Source: a virus
Reading direction: 5' to 3' (one strand)
Virus record (IMG/VR): IMGVR_UViG_3300023440_000002
Coordinates: 1 to 64,000 of that record
DNA length: 64,000 nucleotides
Of the stretch, positions 36,501 through 44,607 are shown piece after piece. How positions within the stretch are numbered: position 1 is the stretch's first letter; each line of letters starts with the position of its first letter. Position numbers and translations under genes: made by a program. Below the pieces are notes generated by a model. The model saw only the letters and a program-made list of their open reading frames with translations. It ran no database searches and was not told the DNA's origin.

Positions 36501-39500
36501 ATGGCGACGTAACAACAAAAATATTCGGATTACCTGTAGCAAGAAAAGTTACTGTTAATAATCACTCAAGCCCTTCACTTAACGACTTTAGCGCCGACGA
36601 TGGAGAAAGCTCGCTAGAACTAAAAGACACGTCGTCTTTTTCTGGGTTTAACTTTAATGACTGGAAAGCTTGGCGGCAATCATCTGCCCTGCTTACTGAT
36701 GGCAGCACTTACAGCGTAAGAATAAAATCAGCCGATTACGGCCCGGCCGGTGACACTATAAGATCTGGTTTTGTTTACCCTACAAGTCTAGATCAAGATT
36801 CGCTAGATTTAATCATTAATAACGCAGAGATGATTGATGTTGGTGTTGTTTTACCTGTAACAACGGCTAGGGTACCTAATTGGGACGGAACTAGCTCATT
36901 CACTACGGACGTAACTCCTCTATCTTTAAGTAGAGATAAGGTAACATATCAATGGAGAGTGGGCGTTGAACCTAATTTTTTATCAGGAGGTGGAGGTGCC
37001 TCTTTAGTTGTTGGTGATGTAGCTATAATAAGCAAATCTTCTGACTTCTTAAAAGAAAACAAAGAGATAGAGGCTAAAGTTACAGATATATCTACTAACT
37101 CTTTCTCTATAGAGATTCCTTCTGGTATTAGCATTTCAGATAACATCAGTATAGATCAATCACAAAACATCGGCGGACTATATTCTATTACGACATCCAC
37201 CCCCCACCTTGTAAATCAAGGTGACCGTGTAGGTGTGTGGGATACTCAATTAATTGATGGAGTTAACGCTCCCATAGATGGTTCGTATTTTGCTACTGTT
37301 GTAAGCCCAAACACGTTCACCGTCAATCTTCCACCTTCCGTCCCTGGCGGTGAAATATTATCAGCCATTCACTCTGCAAATATTGTTGTTTGTACTTCAA
37401 GCCTACCTCATGGGTTAAGCGAAGGGAACGTTATAATTGTCGGAGGTTTTAGCACAGGAAACTATAACGGACTATCAATTATTCAGAGTGTATTATCACC
37501 TACCCAATTTTCTTATGTTAGAGATGGATCATCATCTAGCGTGATAAATGGAAGATTTGATTATCAGTCTTACGGGTCTGGCGTTTCCATATCGGCATTA
37601 ACTTTAAATCTCGTATCTGGCGTGGTAACAGTGGTATCTTCCGCAACTCACGGATTAATACAAGGTGATATTGTCAGCATAGATAGCTCATCTGTAGTGG
37701 CTTATAATTCTAGCGTAACATATGCAGTTGGTGATGTTGTATCATTTTCAGGTAACAATTACGAATCATTAGTTTCCAGCAACACAGGTAATACACCAAA
37801 CATATCACCATCAGATTGGAGCGTATCATCTATAGATTTAAACGGTATATATATTGTTTCTGTTGTAGACTCTACAACTCAGTTTAAATACAGCCACTAC
37901 CATACAGTAGGATCAATATCGTCTACGGGAGGGTCAATATCCAACCAAGCACCAAAAGGTAGACTAGCTCGATCTGTAGGTGACTCGGCCGCAGCATTAG
38001 CTTTTGCAGAAGTTGGGACTACATCTCAGGAGGTGGTAGATTACATAACAGAAAATAAATCAGATTTACTACAAGCTTCTATTGAGTTGCCATACGACGG
38101 GACAGAAATTATAAACACATCAACCAAAGAAAAAAACCTAAGTCCGGGTTTTCATTTTGGTATAGCCGTATCACTAACAACCATTAAAGCTTCCAGGAAA
38201 ATAACACTAAATGTTAATTCCTTTGTAGAGAGTGGTTCAACAGTATCATTAAAATCAACAAATGCACCTCAATATGACGGAACTTATTCTGTTTTTTCAC
38301 AAAAACAAGATGGAGCTGAGTATAAATTAACACTACAGTCCAATATATTATCACCAATAACGTCTACAACTATTTTAGTGTCAGGCACATACCAAGGGGT
38401 AACTGATTATGTTGCTTTACGTGATGGGGAAAACTCTATAAACATTACGGATCTTGATTCATCGGCCACCTTCCCTCAGTTCCAGCTCAAAAAAGACTGG
38501 TCTTTGATACCTACAGTAGGAGAAGAAATAAGGCTAGTTGCGACAAACACAAAACAACTTAACGAATTCTGGAACCGACTAGTGGTTACCGGCATTAGCA
38601 ATGTAGCAGAGGTGGAAAACTCAGAGTACGGAAGGCAGCTTCAAATAACTACCAATCAGTTCGGGTCGGAAGGTTCAATTCAGTTCACTGGAGGTACAGC
38701 GAATAATTCGAGCGTTGCTATTGTGGGTTCAGGTTCGGAACTAGCAGGTAAAGTAGGGGTATTTAAAATACCTTACGAGCTAAGGCGAGGTTTAAGCAGG
38801 AAGTCTTGGGTCAAGATGGAACAAACTGTCAGACTTAACAAGATTCTCGGGTTTGAAGGAAGCACAACACTTAACGTCTATTCTACTGGATTAGAAATAA
38901 CTGGCGGAACAGATGGGTCATTTCAAACAAAAAGAGCCACAAGTCACGACGAAACATCTATCTTTAAAGTGGAAAAGCACGGTAAGTTCACAGCATTCAT
39001 CAACATAGGAGGTCAGAACATAGGTCTTGATGTTGGAGGTGTTAAGGAAGGTGATTGGGTTCGAACAACTAATACGTCAGCCTTAGCTTATGATGTGCTG
39101 CAAGATTATGCGGCAGGTGATAGAGTTCTGTTTGCAGGGCTAAACTGGACAGCTGTTAGAGTGAATGGGGTATCATCTACCACGGTAAACCCAATACCTA
39201 GCGATATTTGGGACATAGATACAGATTATGCACAAAATTCCACTGTTACGTACAAAGGAAAGGCTTACATTCAATCATCCGCAACAGTAACTGTCGGCCA
39301 ATACCCTGACAGTGCAGCTTCTAACTGGAACCTGATTTGGGAAGTGCGTGAGTGGCAGGGTGGTAACACTGGAATATATAAAGTGGTTCGTGTTTTCGGT
39401 TCTGATTCATTTTGGGTAGAGAATGATAATTCCATTGAAGGTATGATCACTTTAGGTGATATTAATAACTTAACGTTCTATAGTCACGACTCGGTAATGC

Positions 39501-40291
39501 CTAATGATGTTTTGGTTATATCTGGCAATAAGCTAGGAACAGCCAACGCAGGTCGTTATGTTGTTAGGGATGAAACGTTCGGGTCGGCTTATCTTTTTCC
39601 TACAAGTACGAGAATATTCACCGATCCTATCCCAGTAGCTACCGGATCTGTCGCTTTAGGTGATTCAGTTAATCAGGTGAACGTCGAAGAGCAAAACCCT
39701 GTCCGGATATGGAAGCGCATATTAGCTGTAGGTCCAGCTGAAACAGGTTTAGCTAACATAATAGTGGACTCTCCAAACCTACTTAATCGATTCTCCTCCT
39801 CAAATGCGGCATTCATTGAAGCTCAAGGTAAAATTGGATACGATACGGTACCGGCTTTCGGTATTGATGCCTATAAGAGTTTCGGTGGTCTGATTAAAGC
39901 CCTCAATCGGGTCATATATGGCGACCCTACGTCTCCCGCAGAGTTTCCTGGAACAAGAGCTGCCGGAACAGACATCGGCATCAGAGAGGCTATTATCAAG
40001 CGAATTAAGGTATCTCTAGGTGTTAGGGTTAGGACTGGCATTTCCTTCTCTGATATTCGAGAGTCTATCAAGGCGGCAGTTGCTGGGTATGTCAACAACC
40101 TAGGCGTAGGCGAACAAGTGGCTATGTCAAAAATATTAGAAGCAGCTTCGAAGGTTGGGGGTGTCGCTTCAGTGGTGATAACTTCGCCAGACTATAACGT
40201 CAGCGCTGATCAGATAGCGGTAGGAGCACAAGAAAGAGCCCAAATCATAGATCCATCATTCGATGTAACTATTTCTATACTTGGATCTTAA
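33596..40291 (+). CDS. giant baseplate J-like protein with embedded carbohydrate-binding-like modules
   Basis: 2231 residues behind AAGGAAAC. The N-terminal 300 residues (LIDGFLARVKDVNDLNRGSV, ADVISMIDALSVDRAEGEAL, TPPDDETTIRDKIKSAEQAK) and the C-terminus (FSDIRESIKAAVAGYVNNLG) are the usual J-protein ends; ordinary J proteins are 300-600 residues. The insert contains repeated HGLxxGDxV beta modules (about 1190-1370) and chitin-binding-type-3-like motifs with Y-x-x-GD-x-V...G-x-x-Y/W (about 1370-1400, 1830-1900). It probably displays receptor- or polysaccharide-binding domains on the baseplate wedge. Confidence 0.65.
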   Translation: MANLPELRSREKIIGDLIDGFLARVKDVNDLNRGSVISQFFHAIGQSNFKAAADVISMIDALSVDRAEGEALQRLAADANVTISSGTFSAGRVSIQDISFAKVSTNVFAGQPAPVAGSTKMFVVDASKMNTSGGKIYIGRGTPNVEGPLTFTTVQAEAGGAYWSITLDVASPTTKFHNIGEEIVVSQGQNRKINSGTVVKTPSGSGVSSVNFKTVSPATIADGETKVDDVPVVAEVLGTKGNVPRGAIREAIGLSFSAIVFNDNAFVTGTPPDDETTIRDKIKSAEQAKSKGTEQAIKASAIGVSSTDDLKKVISSSVLRKADSSSALIFDDGSGYEPIFSGIGLEQIIDDALGGERELQLRQRPVAEARVKSIELAPFRIPENYALSVDVQGVTTTHTFVAGDFRVKESATAFETIASINGNPNINFNAATSDSASKIVLYPRDPSKNDITVKRLSSNDANDFLGLQTTTQYTLLLYKNDKILFQDGLPANVTTRLKSAWSTSITEGDTLVFSVDGTPPLEVAFTKEIFQEFDLSATVNAFTDIEIWVKVFNRLMSGVVTTSSGEEIVMTSARGKNNSAAVQIIGGTLKDKIFETGIAIEAFGRESDYTLNRQTGQIGLSVGLSSGDKVTAGSSFTRANITTTQLPDGTSSAGNIWMVVDGGVKYIPSGLEGNTLTTFSKSGSKITIESTNPNLDPVAYDGVSVGDWVVVWPEQTDLANFPSLFSFQGFWRVESVERGKIVVDDGNTVRSVPGTETIPTDRITILQSKAPVQKLSFGVNPLSGFVQEIEDNIEGVTADVIGSTIRISTISAGSNGELTIVAADSEGKAIGIAVNEIESNIPSQKGFVVTEDSEVGMPSFTYSELGSYISDTQFSEPKYDEIGGTTDDFVEILNRYDITSNPEQLRELLDPNKSRRMFVRKYDPTTDILEMQTKEFSKDDSSVLKELDRYFLRTSYQFDSTDTATAIVDGDVTTKIFGLPVARKVTVNNHSSPSLNDFSADDGESSLELKDTSSFSGFNFNDWKAWRQSSALLTDGSTYSVRIKSADYGPAGDTIRSGFVYPTSLDQDSLDLIINNAEMIDVGVVLPVTTARVPNWDGTSSFTTDVTPLSLSRDKVTYQWRVGVEPNFLSGGGGASLVVGDVAIISKSSDFLKENKEIEAKVTDISTNSFSIEIPSGISISDNISIDQSQNIGGLYSITTSTPHLVNQGDRVGVWDTQLIDGVNAPIDGSYFATVVSPNTFTVNLPPSVPGGEILSAIHSANIVVCTSSLPHGLSEGNVIIVGGFSTGNYNGLSIIQSVLSPTQFSYVRDGSSSSVINGRFDYQSYGSGVSISALTLNLVSGVVTVVSSATHGLIQGDIVSIDSSSVVAYNSSVTYAVGDVVSFSGNNYESLVSSNTGNTPNISPSDWSVSSIDLNGIYIVSVVDSTTQFKYSHYHTVGSISSTGGSISNQAPKGRLARSVGDSAAALAFAEVGTTSQEVVDYITENKSDLLQASIELPYDGTEIINTSTKEKNLSPGFHFGIAVSLTTIKASRKITLNVNSFVESGSTVSLKSTNAPQYDGTYSVFSQKQDGAEYKLTLQSNILSPITSTTILVSGTYQGVTDYVALRDGENSINITDLDSSATFPQFQLKKDWSLIPTVGEEIRLVATNTKQLNEFWNRLVVTGISNVAEVENSEYGRQLQITTNQFGSEGSIQFTGGTANNSSVAIVGSGSELAGKVGVFKIPYELRRGLSRKSWVKMEQTVRLNKILGFEGSTTLNVYSTGLEITGGTDGSFQTKRATSHDETSIFKVEKHGKFTAFINIGGQNIGLDVGGVKEGDWVRTTNTSALAYDVLQDYAAGDRVLFAGLNWTAVRVNGVSSTTVNPIPSDIWDIDTDYAQNSTVTYKGKAYIQSSATVTVGQYPDSAASNWNLIWEVREWQGGNTGIYKVVRVFGSDSFWVENDNSIEGMITLGDINNLTFYSHDSVMPNDVLVISGNKLGTANAGRYVVRDETFGSAYLFPTSTRIFTDPIPVATGSVALGDSVNQVNVEEQNPVRIWKRILAVGPAETGLANIIVDSPNLLNRFSSSNAAFIEAQGKIGYDTVPAFGIDAYKSFGGLIKALNRVIYGDPTSPAEFPGTRAAGTDIGIREAIIKRIKVSLGVRVRTGISFSDIRESIKAAVAGYVNNLGVGEQVAMSKILEAASKVGGVASVVITSPDYNVSADQIAVGAQERAQIIDPSFDVTISILGS

Positions 40292-40345
40292 AGCATGGTA
40301 TGCTTTACAGGGATAAATAAACTTAACTAAAAGGATAAAGGGAAA

Positions 40346-40774
40346 ATGGCAAAATCTAAAGAAGAAAAGGAAGCTATCAAGGCGGCCAAGAAAGCAACAA
40401 AAGCAAAGAAAGAGCTTGAAATAGGGCACAGTGATGGAGCTAGTATTAAGAAGGAAACAGAAGAAGAAACCCCAGTGGTAGAAGAAGAAACCCCAGTGGT
40501 AGAAGAAGAAACCCCAGTGGTAGAAGAAGAAACCCCAGCTGAAAAAATAAGGTCGGGAATCAGAAAAAAAGAGACCCTTAAGATTGGAGATCACGTACTT
40601 ACTTCTGTAGAGGACGATAAGTGTCGGGGGGCGGTAGAGCTTTTTCTTCACACTAAAGGTAAGAAATTTAGAGGTCATACCTTAACTCAGGAAAAATTAG
40701 ACATTCTTATGAGTGATGGAGATTTCCTTAAGAAGCTCGGATACCTAAGACAGCACGTTAAGCCGAGAAAATAA
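40346..40774 (+). CDS. charged protein with EEETPVV repeats
   Basis: 142 residues: Lys/Ala-rich helix, then about 3.5 copies of EEETPVV (residues about 40-65), then a compact C-terminal domain (LKIGDHVLTSVEDDKCRGAV, KLGYLRQHVKPRK). Last gene of the baseplate cluster; possibly a structural accessory protein. Confidence 0.5.
   Translation: MAKSKEEKEAIKAAKKATKAKKELEIGHSDGASIKKETEEETPVVEEETPVVEEETPVVEEETPAEKIRSGIRKKETLKIGDHVLTSVEDDKCRGAVELFLHTKGKKFRGHTLTQEKLDILMSDGDFLKKLGYLRQHVKPRK
40460..40534 (+). repeat. 21-bp in-frame tandem repeat
   Basis: About 3.5 near-perfect copies of a 21-base unit encoding EEETPVV. Confidence 0.85.
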
Positions 40775-40794
40775 AATCAACAATTAAGTCAGTA

Positions 40795-40833
40795 ATTACA
40801 ATGCCTAGGGGTTAAATTCCTAGGCATTGTAAT
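40795..40833. terminator. 15-bp perfect hairpin, probable terminator
   Basis: ATTACAATGCCTAGG, 9-base loop, CCTAGGCATTGTAAT, then ATTTAAG. Very stable, between the baseplate cluster and the next promoter. There is no proper T-run, so it may also be a processing or insulating element. Confidence 0.55.
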
Positions 40834-40841
40834 ATTTAAGC

Positions 40842-40868
40842 TAAAGTTATCCGCTATTCAGCCGATAA
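40842..40868 (+). promoter_or_regulatory. sigma-28 (FliA)-type promoter P1
   Basis: TAAAGTTA-N11-GCCGATAA, 15 of 16 consensus positions, 44 bases before the ATG at 40912. Confidence 0.75.
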
Positions 40869-40911
40869 GTAATATGTAACAAGGAAACACTAACAACAAA
40901 AAGGGCGAAAT

Positions 40912-41076
40912 ATGACACACAAAATAGTAAAGCTAGAGTCTGTTTTTGTAAAGTTTCCTGATAGGTGCGCTAAAGCTTGGGCTAAAGGTCGAAGATTGAC
41001 AGCTAAAGACATCGAAGAGGAGTTACTTAAGATATCTGAAGAGATAGCTAGGACTGCAAAAAAATGCCGACGTTAA
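40912..41076 (+). CDS. small hypothetical protein (54 residues)
   Basis: First gene after P1, with AAGGG in front. Helical: VKLESVFVKFPDRC, then DIEEELLKISEEIARTAKKC. Its last codons overlap the start of the zinc-ribbon gene. Function unknown. Confidence 0.55.
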   Translation: MTHKIVKLESVFVKFPDRCAKAWAKGRRLTAKDIEEELLKISEEIARTAKKCRR

Positions 41077-41303
41077 GCTTTTTTTTATGCCTATCTTGTG
41101 ATTATCGGTGGGTAAAAGATTGTGGGTATTCCGGGAAGTGTGATCTTTGCGGTAATTTGTACGTTAAATGGACAAACTATAAAGGTGGTATTTATGACTG
41201 CAACAGAAAAGAAGTCAATAATCAAAAAAATACAGAAGCTTCTAAGTCTAGCAGGATCAGAAAACGAAAACGAAGCAGAGCTAGCCGCCGCCGCAGCAAG
41301 TAA
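41064..41303 (+). CDS. small zinc-ribbon protein overlapping the next gene
   Basis: 79 residues with CLSC and CDLC knuckles 13-16 residues apart, consistent with one zinc ion. The C-terminal third is read from the +1 frame of the next gene and is very basic (SRIRKRKRSRASRRRSK). The 110-base overlap is unusual. The zinc-ribbon half is probably real; whether the basic tail matters is open. Confidence 0.45.
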   Translation: MPTLSFFLCLSCDYRWVKDCGYSGKCDLCGNLYVKWTNYKGGIYDCNRKEVNNQKNTEASKSSRIRKRKRSRASRRRSK

Positions 41304-41880
41304 AATGATAACCCAACATAACCTGTCAACTCAAGAAGTTGAAATGGATCAATCATACGAAAACGCCGAAGTGGTAGAAAAAAATAGATTATCCCAAGAA
41401 GATAAGTGGGTTTTGCCGATCATCAAAGCTTTTTTCTTTGTTAGTCCTATGATTTGCAGTAGGGTTGCAGGGTATAACAACAAAACTGGTAATGTTCGCA
41501 GGACTCATACTATTAAGTTTGTTGGTGAAGAGGTTAATGTTGCCGTAGCTAAAGAACTATATATCTTTTTGGTTCGAGAGTACAAGATTTTATTTACCAG
41601 TTATAGGATTAAAACTGGATGTAAACTAAGCAGTAGAGATTCCTATTATGACGGATTGACTTTCGGATTAACTAAAAAACTAAAAGAAGTAAGATCAGCA
41701 ACTGAAAGTGAAACAGGACTAGTTGTTTTGGAAGACCCTAAATTAAAAGACTTTGTTAAAGAACTTTACCCAACAGCAAAAAAAACAACCAGAAAAGCTA
41801 ACTTGAATGACCGTAAAGCCCAAAGTCAAGGGGTGACGGATGGAAAAACTATCAACTTAAATAAAAACATTAACAGTTGA
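41194..41880 (+). CDS. DUF2786-type protein
   Basis: 228 residues; ATG behind AAAGGTGG. N-terminal IIKKIQKLLSLAGSENENEA followed by ELAAAAASKMITQHNLS is the DUF2786 helical motif common in phage and host accessory proteins. The rest (WVLPIIKAFFFVSPMICSR, DSYYDGLTFGLTKKLKE) matches the usual downstream part of such proteins. Biochemical function unknown. Part of the P1 operon. Confidence 0.7.
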   Translation: MTATEKKSIIKKIQKLLSLAGSENENEAELAAAAASKMITQHNLSTQEVEMDQSYENAEVVEKNRLSQEDKWVLPIIKAFFFVSPMICSRVAGYNNKTGNVRRTHTIKFVGEEVNVAVAKELYIFLVREYKILFTSYRIKTGCKLSSRDSYYDGLTFGLTKKLKEVRSATESETGLVVLEDPKLKDFVKELYPTAKKTTRKANLNDRKAQSQGVTDGKTINLNKNINS

Positions 41881-41907
41881 CACCTAACTAAAAGAAAGGG
41901 TAGTGTT

Positions 41908-42060
41908 ATGGGCGAGATAATTAAACTTTTTAAAGATAAAAAGATCTCACACACAAAAAACAGTGAATTTAAAGACAAGGTGGAGAAAATTAAAGCTTCA
42001 TTACAAAGAATTCAAAAATTAATGGAAGTTCTGCGGGAACACCAAAAAAAGGAAACCTAA
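41908..42060 (+). CDS. small helical protein (50 residues)
   Basis: MGEIIKLFKDKKISH, then a continuous charged helix to KKET. The stop TAA directly abuts the ATG of the next gene. AAAGGG lies upstream. Unknown function. Confidence 0.5.
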   Translation: MGEIIKLFKDKKISHTKNSEFKDKVEKIKASLQRIQKLMEVLREHQKKET

Positions 42061-42714
42061 ATGAAAAACACCAAAAAGAAGATTTTTTTCTATTCCGACC
42101 CTCATTATGGGCACGATAACGTAATCGGTTTCTGCAAAAACAGAAAATACAACACAATCGAAGAAATGAATGAGGATTACATTAAAAAATACAACCAAAT
42201 GGTACCTGAAGATGGGGTTGTGTTTTGGTTAGGCGATTGTTTTTTTAAGACAAGTAAGGACAACGCAAAAAACATAATGGATCAGCTTAACGGAACTAAG
42301 GTTTTGATTAGGGGGAATCACGATTGGGGTGTTAATGCTATGTATAAATTGGGTTTTTCTGCGGTGGTAGAATACGCTGAAATGTATATTTCTGGTTTGC
42401 CCGTAAAATTAAAGCATTTTCCTAGCAAGTATACTTCCAGCAAGATCAAAAACTGGCTTAAGTTTAATAAGTTGACTAGGTGGCTATCAAGGGTTTTGCC
42501 TGTCAAGCCTATCTATATTCCTAGGTATTTCAATAGGTTTCCAGAGCAGGACGGGAAATGGTTACTTCATGGTCACACCCACTCTACGGATAAGGTCGAT
42601 TACAAACACAAAATGATTCATGTGGGCGTCGATGCTTGGGGCGGACGTCCCGTACCTTTTAGTAGTATAGAGTCAATCATAAACAGAACAATAACACAAA
42701 AAAAGAAAGATTAA
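42061..42714 (+). CDS. phage-type metallophosphoesterase
   Basis: 217 residues with SDPHYGHDN, WLGDCFF, IRGNHDWG and LLHGHTHS: the DxH-GD-GNHD-GHxH set of calcineurin-like phosphoesterases. The C-terminal HVGVDAWGGRPVPFSSI is typical of this phage/host subfamily. Distinct from the 20300 enzyme. Last gene of the P1 operon. Confidence 0.88.
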   Translation: MKNTKKKIFFYSDPHYGHDNVIGFCKNRKYNTIEEMNEDYIKKYNQMVPEDGVVFWLGDCFFKTSKDNAKNIMDQLNGTKVLIRGNHDWGVNAMYKLGFSAVVEYAEMYISGLPVKLKHFPSKYTSSKIKNWLKFNKLTRWLSRVLPVKPIYIPRYFNRFPEQDGKWLLHGHTHSTDKVDYKHKMIHVGVDAWGGRPVPFSSIESIINRTITQKKKD

Positions 42715-42840
42715 AGCACACTCAAGGTTTCAAAGGCTTAACGGTAGGTTTAACTACGACAGAAGCCCCTCTTCGAGTTGATGGGTGTATTATTTTCATA
42801 GTTGAGTCCTAAAAAAAAGTGGTTATTTATTATATTAGGC

Positions 42841-42867
42841 TAAAGTTTTTCATCAAACGACCGATAA
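42841..42867 (+). promoter_or_regulatory. sigma-28 (FliA)-type promoter P2
   Basis: TAAAGTTT-N11-ACCGATAA, 15 of 16 consensus positions, 37 bases before the 42904 gene. Its upstream flank TATTAGGC is shared with promoter P4. Confidence 0.8.
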
Positions 42868-42903
42868 GGTTAATAACAATAACGCTTCAAAGGAGATAGC
42901 GAG

Positions 42904-43797
42904 ATGGCAGAACTAAAAGAGAAGTTAACGGCATTAACAAAAGATCAAGAAGGGGCTATGGAGGGGTACAAAGACGAAGGTTGTCGTATCGGTCTTACTC
43001 TTGAAGATAACAAAACCGACCCAAAAAGAGTTCATGATATTATGAATCAGTTAAGGGTTTCTTGTGGTTTTGAAGAAGCCGAAGATTTTGTTTACCTTGA
43101 TAGCCCTAAGGCGGCTGTTTCAGGGTATGAAGAGTGTAATGTGCATAATTGTATGTACGGGTATCATGACATCAACTGGATTCAACACTACATGTTCTTT
43201 AAGAAAGAAACTGAGATTGAAGTTGACGATCGGATTGATCTTATGTTGGAGTTAGCGGAAACAGCTGGCTGGATGTGGATGACACCTAAACTGAATATTA
43301 TCACCAAAAGACCGGTTAAGTTAAACATGATCAAAAAAAGCAACAACATTAAGGTTATGCATAACTACAACGGAAAAGCTGTCGAGTTTGCTGACGGTTA
43401 CGGGGTTTATATGATTAATGGGGTTCAAATCCCAAAAGATCTAACTTACTTGGTCGATATGCCGGCCGAAGAGATAGACATCAAAACTGTCCTTGATATT
43501 AAAAACACCGAAATTAGAACAGAATTCCTAAAAAAGGTCGGTATCGAAAAGGCTTTTGATTCTCTATCTAAAACAAAACTAGACGAAAAGGAGATGGAAA
43601 TTGGTGGAACTTACGAGTTGTTTTCTGTTCAATTAGGTGAAGTTACTCGCATTTACCTAAGAGGTGAGTGCCCAAGCAATCAAGAACCTTTCTTTGAAGG
43701 TTGCCATCCGGACTGCAAAACAGTAGAGCAGGCTTTGAATTTCCGTAACGGGTTCAAACTTAACCTTAAGTTTAATGCACCACTAAACTTAACCTAA
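42904..43797 (+). CDS. DUF6745-like accessory protein
   Basis: 297 residues, AAGGAG ribosome site. AETAGWMWMTPKLNIITKRP, then FADGYGVYMINGVQIPKDLT and IKNTEIRTEFLKKVGIEKAF follow a pattern I recall as DUF6745: W-rich segment, P-V-K-L, DGxxVY, N-x-E-x-R. The same family often neighbours the GDVLL-type protein found next here. Function unknown. Confidence 0.5.
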   Translation: MAELKEKLTALTKDQEGAMEGYKDEGCRIGLTLEDNKTDPKRVHDIMNQLRVSCGFEEAEDFVYLDSPKAAVSGYEECNVHNCMYGYHDINWIQHYMFFKKETEIEVDDRIDLMLELAETAGWMWMTPKLNIITKRPVKLNMIKKSNNIKVMHNYNGKAVEFADGYGVYMINGVQIPKDLTYLVDMPAEEIDIKTVLDIKNTEIRTEFLKKVGIEKAFDSLSKTKLDEKEMEIGGTYELFSVQLGEVTRIYLRGECPSNQEPFFEGCHPDCKTVEQALNFRNGFKLNLKFNAPLNLT

Positions 43798-43810
43798 AAG
43801 CCTAATAAAA

Positions 43811-43848
43811 AAAAAGAGGATGCTGAGGCACACCCTCTTTTTTTTAAA
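43811..43848 (+). terminator. rho-independent terminator
   Basis: AAGAGG-a-TGC-tgag-GCA-ca-CCCTCTT followed by a T-run. Confidence 0.75.
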
Positions 43849-43852
43849 AAAA

Positions 43853-43881
43853 CACTTGAAACTTAATATTAATTGTAGTAG
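43853..43881 (+). promoter_or_regulatory. possible sigma-70 promoter
   Basis: TTGAAA, 17 bases, TAGACT; about 40 bases before the 43927 gene. Confidence 0.4.
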
Positions 43882-43926
43882 ACTAACCAACGAAAAGAGC
43901 AATTAAGCTCAAAAGGAGAAATGTAT

Positions 43927-44307
43927 ATGCAGTACTACCAGCAAGGTGACGTTTTGCTAAAGAAGGTTTCAGTCCTTCCAAAGGAAGCAAAAAAGATTAA
44001 AGGGAAGGTTCTTCAAGAATCTGAGATTACAGGCCATCACCATCATTTTAAGGGTAACGCAGCGGTTGATCTATATCAAACCCTCGAAACTCCAACTAAT
44101 GATAAAACCATCACACCGAACTTTGGCAAATTCATCATTGTTAAAGAAATGTCAGATCTTTTCCACGGAAAAGGCTTTGACGCCACCCCTGCGGCACTAA
44201 ACCGAGGCGACCATGACGCAATCTCTATTCCACCTGGAATTTACGAGATCGATATCGTTAGAGAGTACGACTTTGACGCAAATGAGGTTTCTCGAGTGGT
44301 CGATTAA
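43927..44307 (+). CDS. GDVLL-type phage accessory protein
   Basis: 126 residues; start at 43927 chosen because AGGAG lies 8 bases upstream (the ATG at 43921 is too close). QGDVLLKKVSVLPKEAKKIK, TGHHHHFKG and HDAISIPPGIYEIDIVREYD form a conserved pattern of a widespread phage family of unknown function. The histidine cluster could bind metal. Confidence 0.6.
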   Translation: MQYYQQGDVLLKKVSVLPKEAKKIKGKVLQESEITGHHHHFKGNAAVDLYQTLETPTNDKTITPNFGKFIIVKEMSDLFHGKGFDATPAALNRGDHDAISIPPGIYEIDIVREYDFDANEVSRVVD

Positions 44308-44316
44308 TCGACCACT
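44295..44316. other. 22-bp perfect palindrome spanning a stop codon
   Basis: AGTGGTCGATT mirrored exactly as AATCGACCACT, at the end of the 43927 gene. It may be an operator, a hairpin that stabilises the 3' end, or both. Confidence 0.6.
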
Positions 44317-44317
44317 T

Positions 44318-44354
44318 AAAGGGGTGTCATTTTTACATGACACCCCTTTTTTTT
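44318..44354 (+). terminator. strong rho-independent terminator
   Basis: AAAGGGGTGTCAT, 6-base loop, ATGACACCCCTTT and a T-run: a 13-bp stem. Confidence 0.9.
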
Positions 44355-44365
44355 ATAGCAAAAAA

Positions 44366-44375
44366 ACCTAATATT
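44366..44375 (+). promoter_or_regulatory. candidate late-promoter motif (ACCTAATATT)
   Basis: Exact copy, directly after a terminator and 22 bases before the 44398 gene. Confidence 0.45.
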
Positions 44376-44397
44376 ATAAGCAAAGAGAGGTAACTGA

Positions 44398-44607
44398 TTG
44401 ATATGTTTGAACTGTAAATTAGGTTATATGACCAGGCATCATGAACAACCATTTGGTGTGAATGAGTGGGTTAAGTGTTCGTTATGTTCATACTGTTGCA
44501 AAGGAAGTACGGATGATAGTTGTTATAAAAAAAAGCACCTTAGCCGAAATGAAGAAAAGAATCCAGAGATTAGAAACCCTCCACTTGAAAGCAGTAGAAA
44601 GAGCTGA
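44398..44607 (+). CDS. small zinc-ribbon protein overlapping the next gene
   Basis: 69 residues, TTG start after AGAGG. CLNC, then CSLC after 22 residues, plus further Cys. The C-terminal third overlaps the following gene by 95 bases in another frame. This is the same architecture (zinc ribbon read into the next gene) as at 41064-41303. Confidence 0.45.
   Translation: MICLNCKLGYMTRHHEQPFGVNEWVKCSLCSYCCKGSTDDSCYKKKHLSRNEEKNPEIRNPPLESSRKS

Noticed and set aside
42722-42799. 25-codon minus-strand frame (MKIIHPSTRRGASVVVKP...)
   Set aside because: It has an AGGA-like site, but it is alone against the local transcription direction and very short; evidence insufficient.
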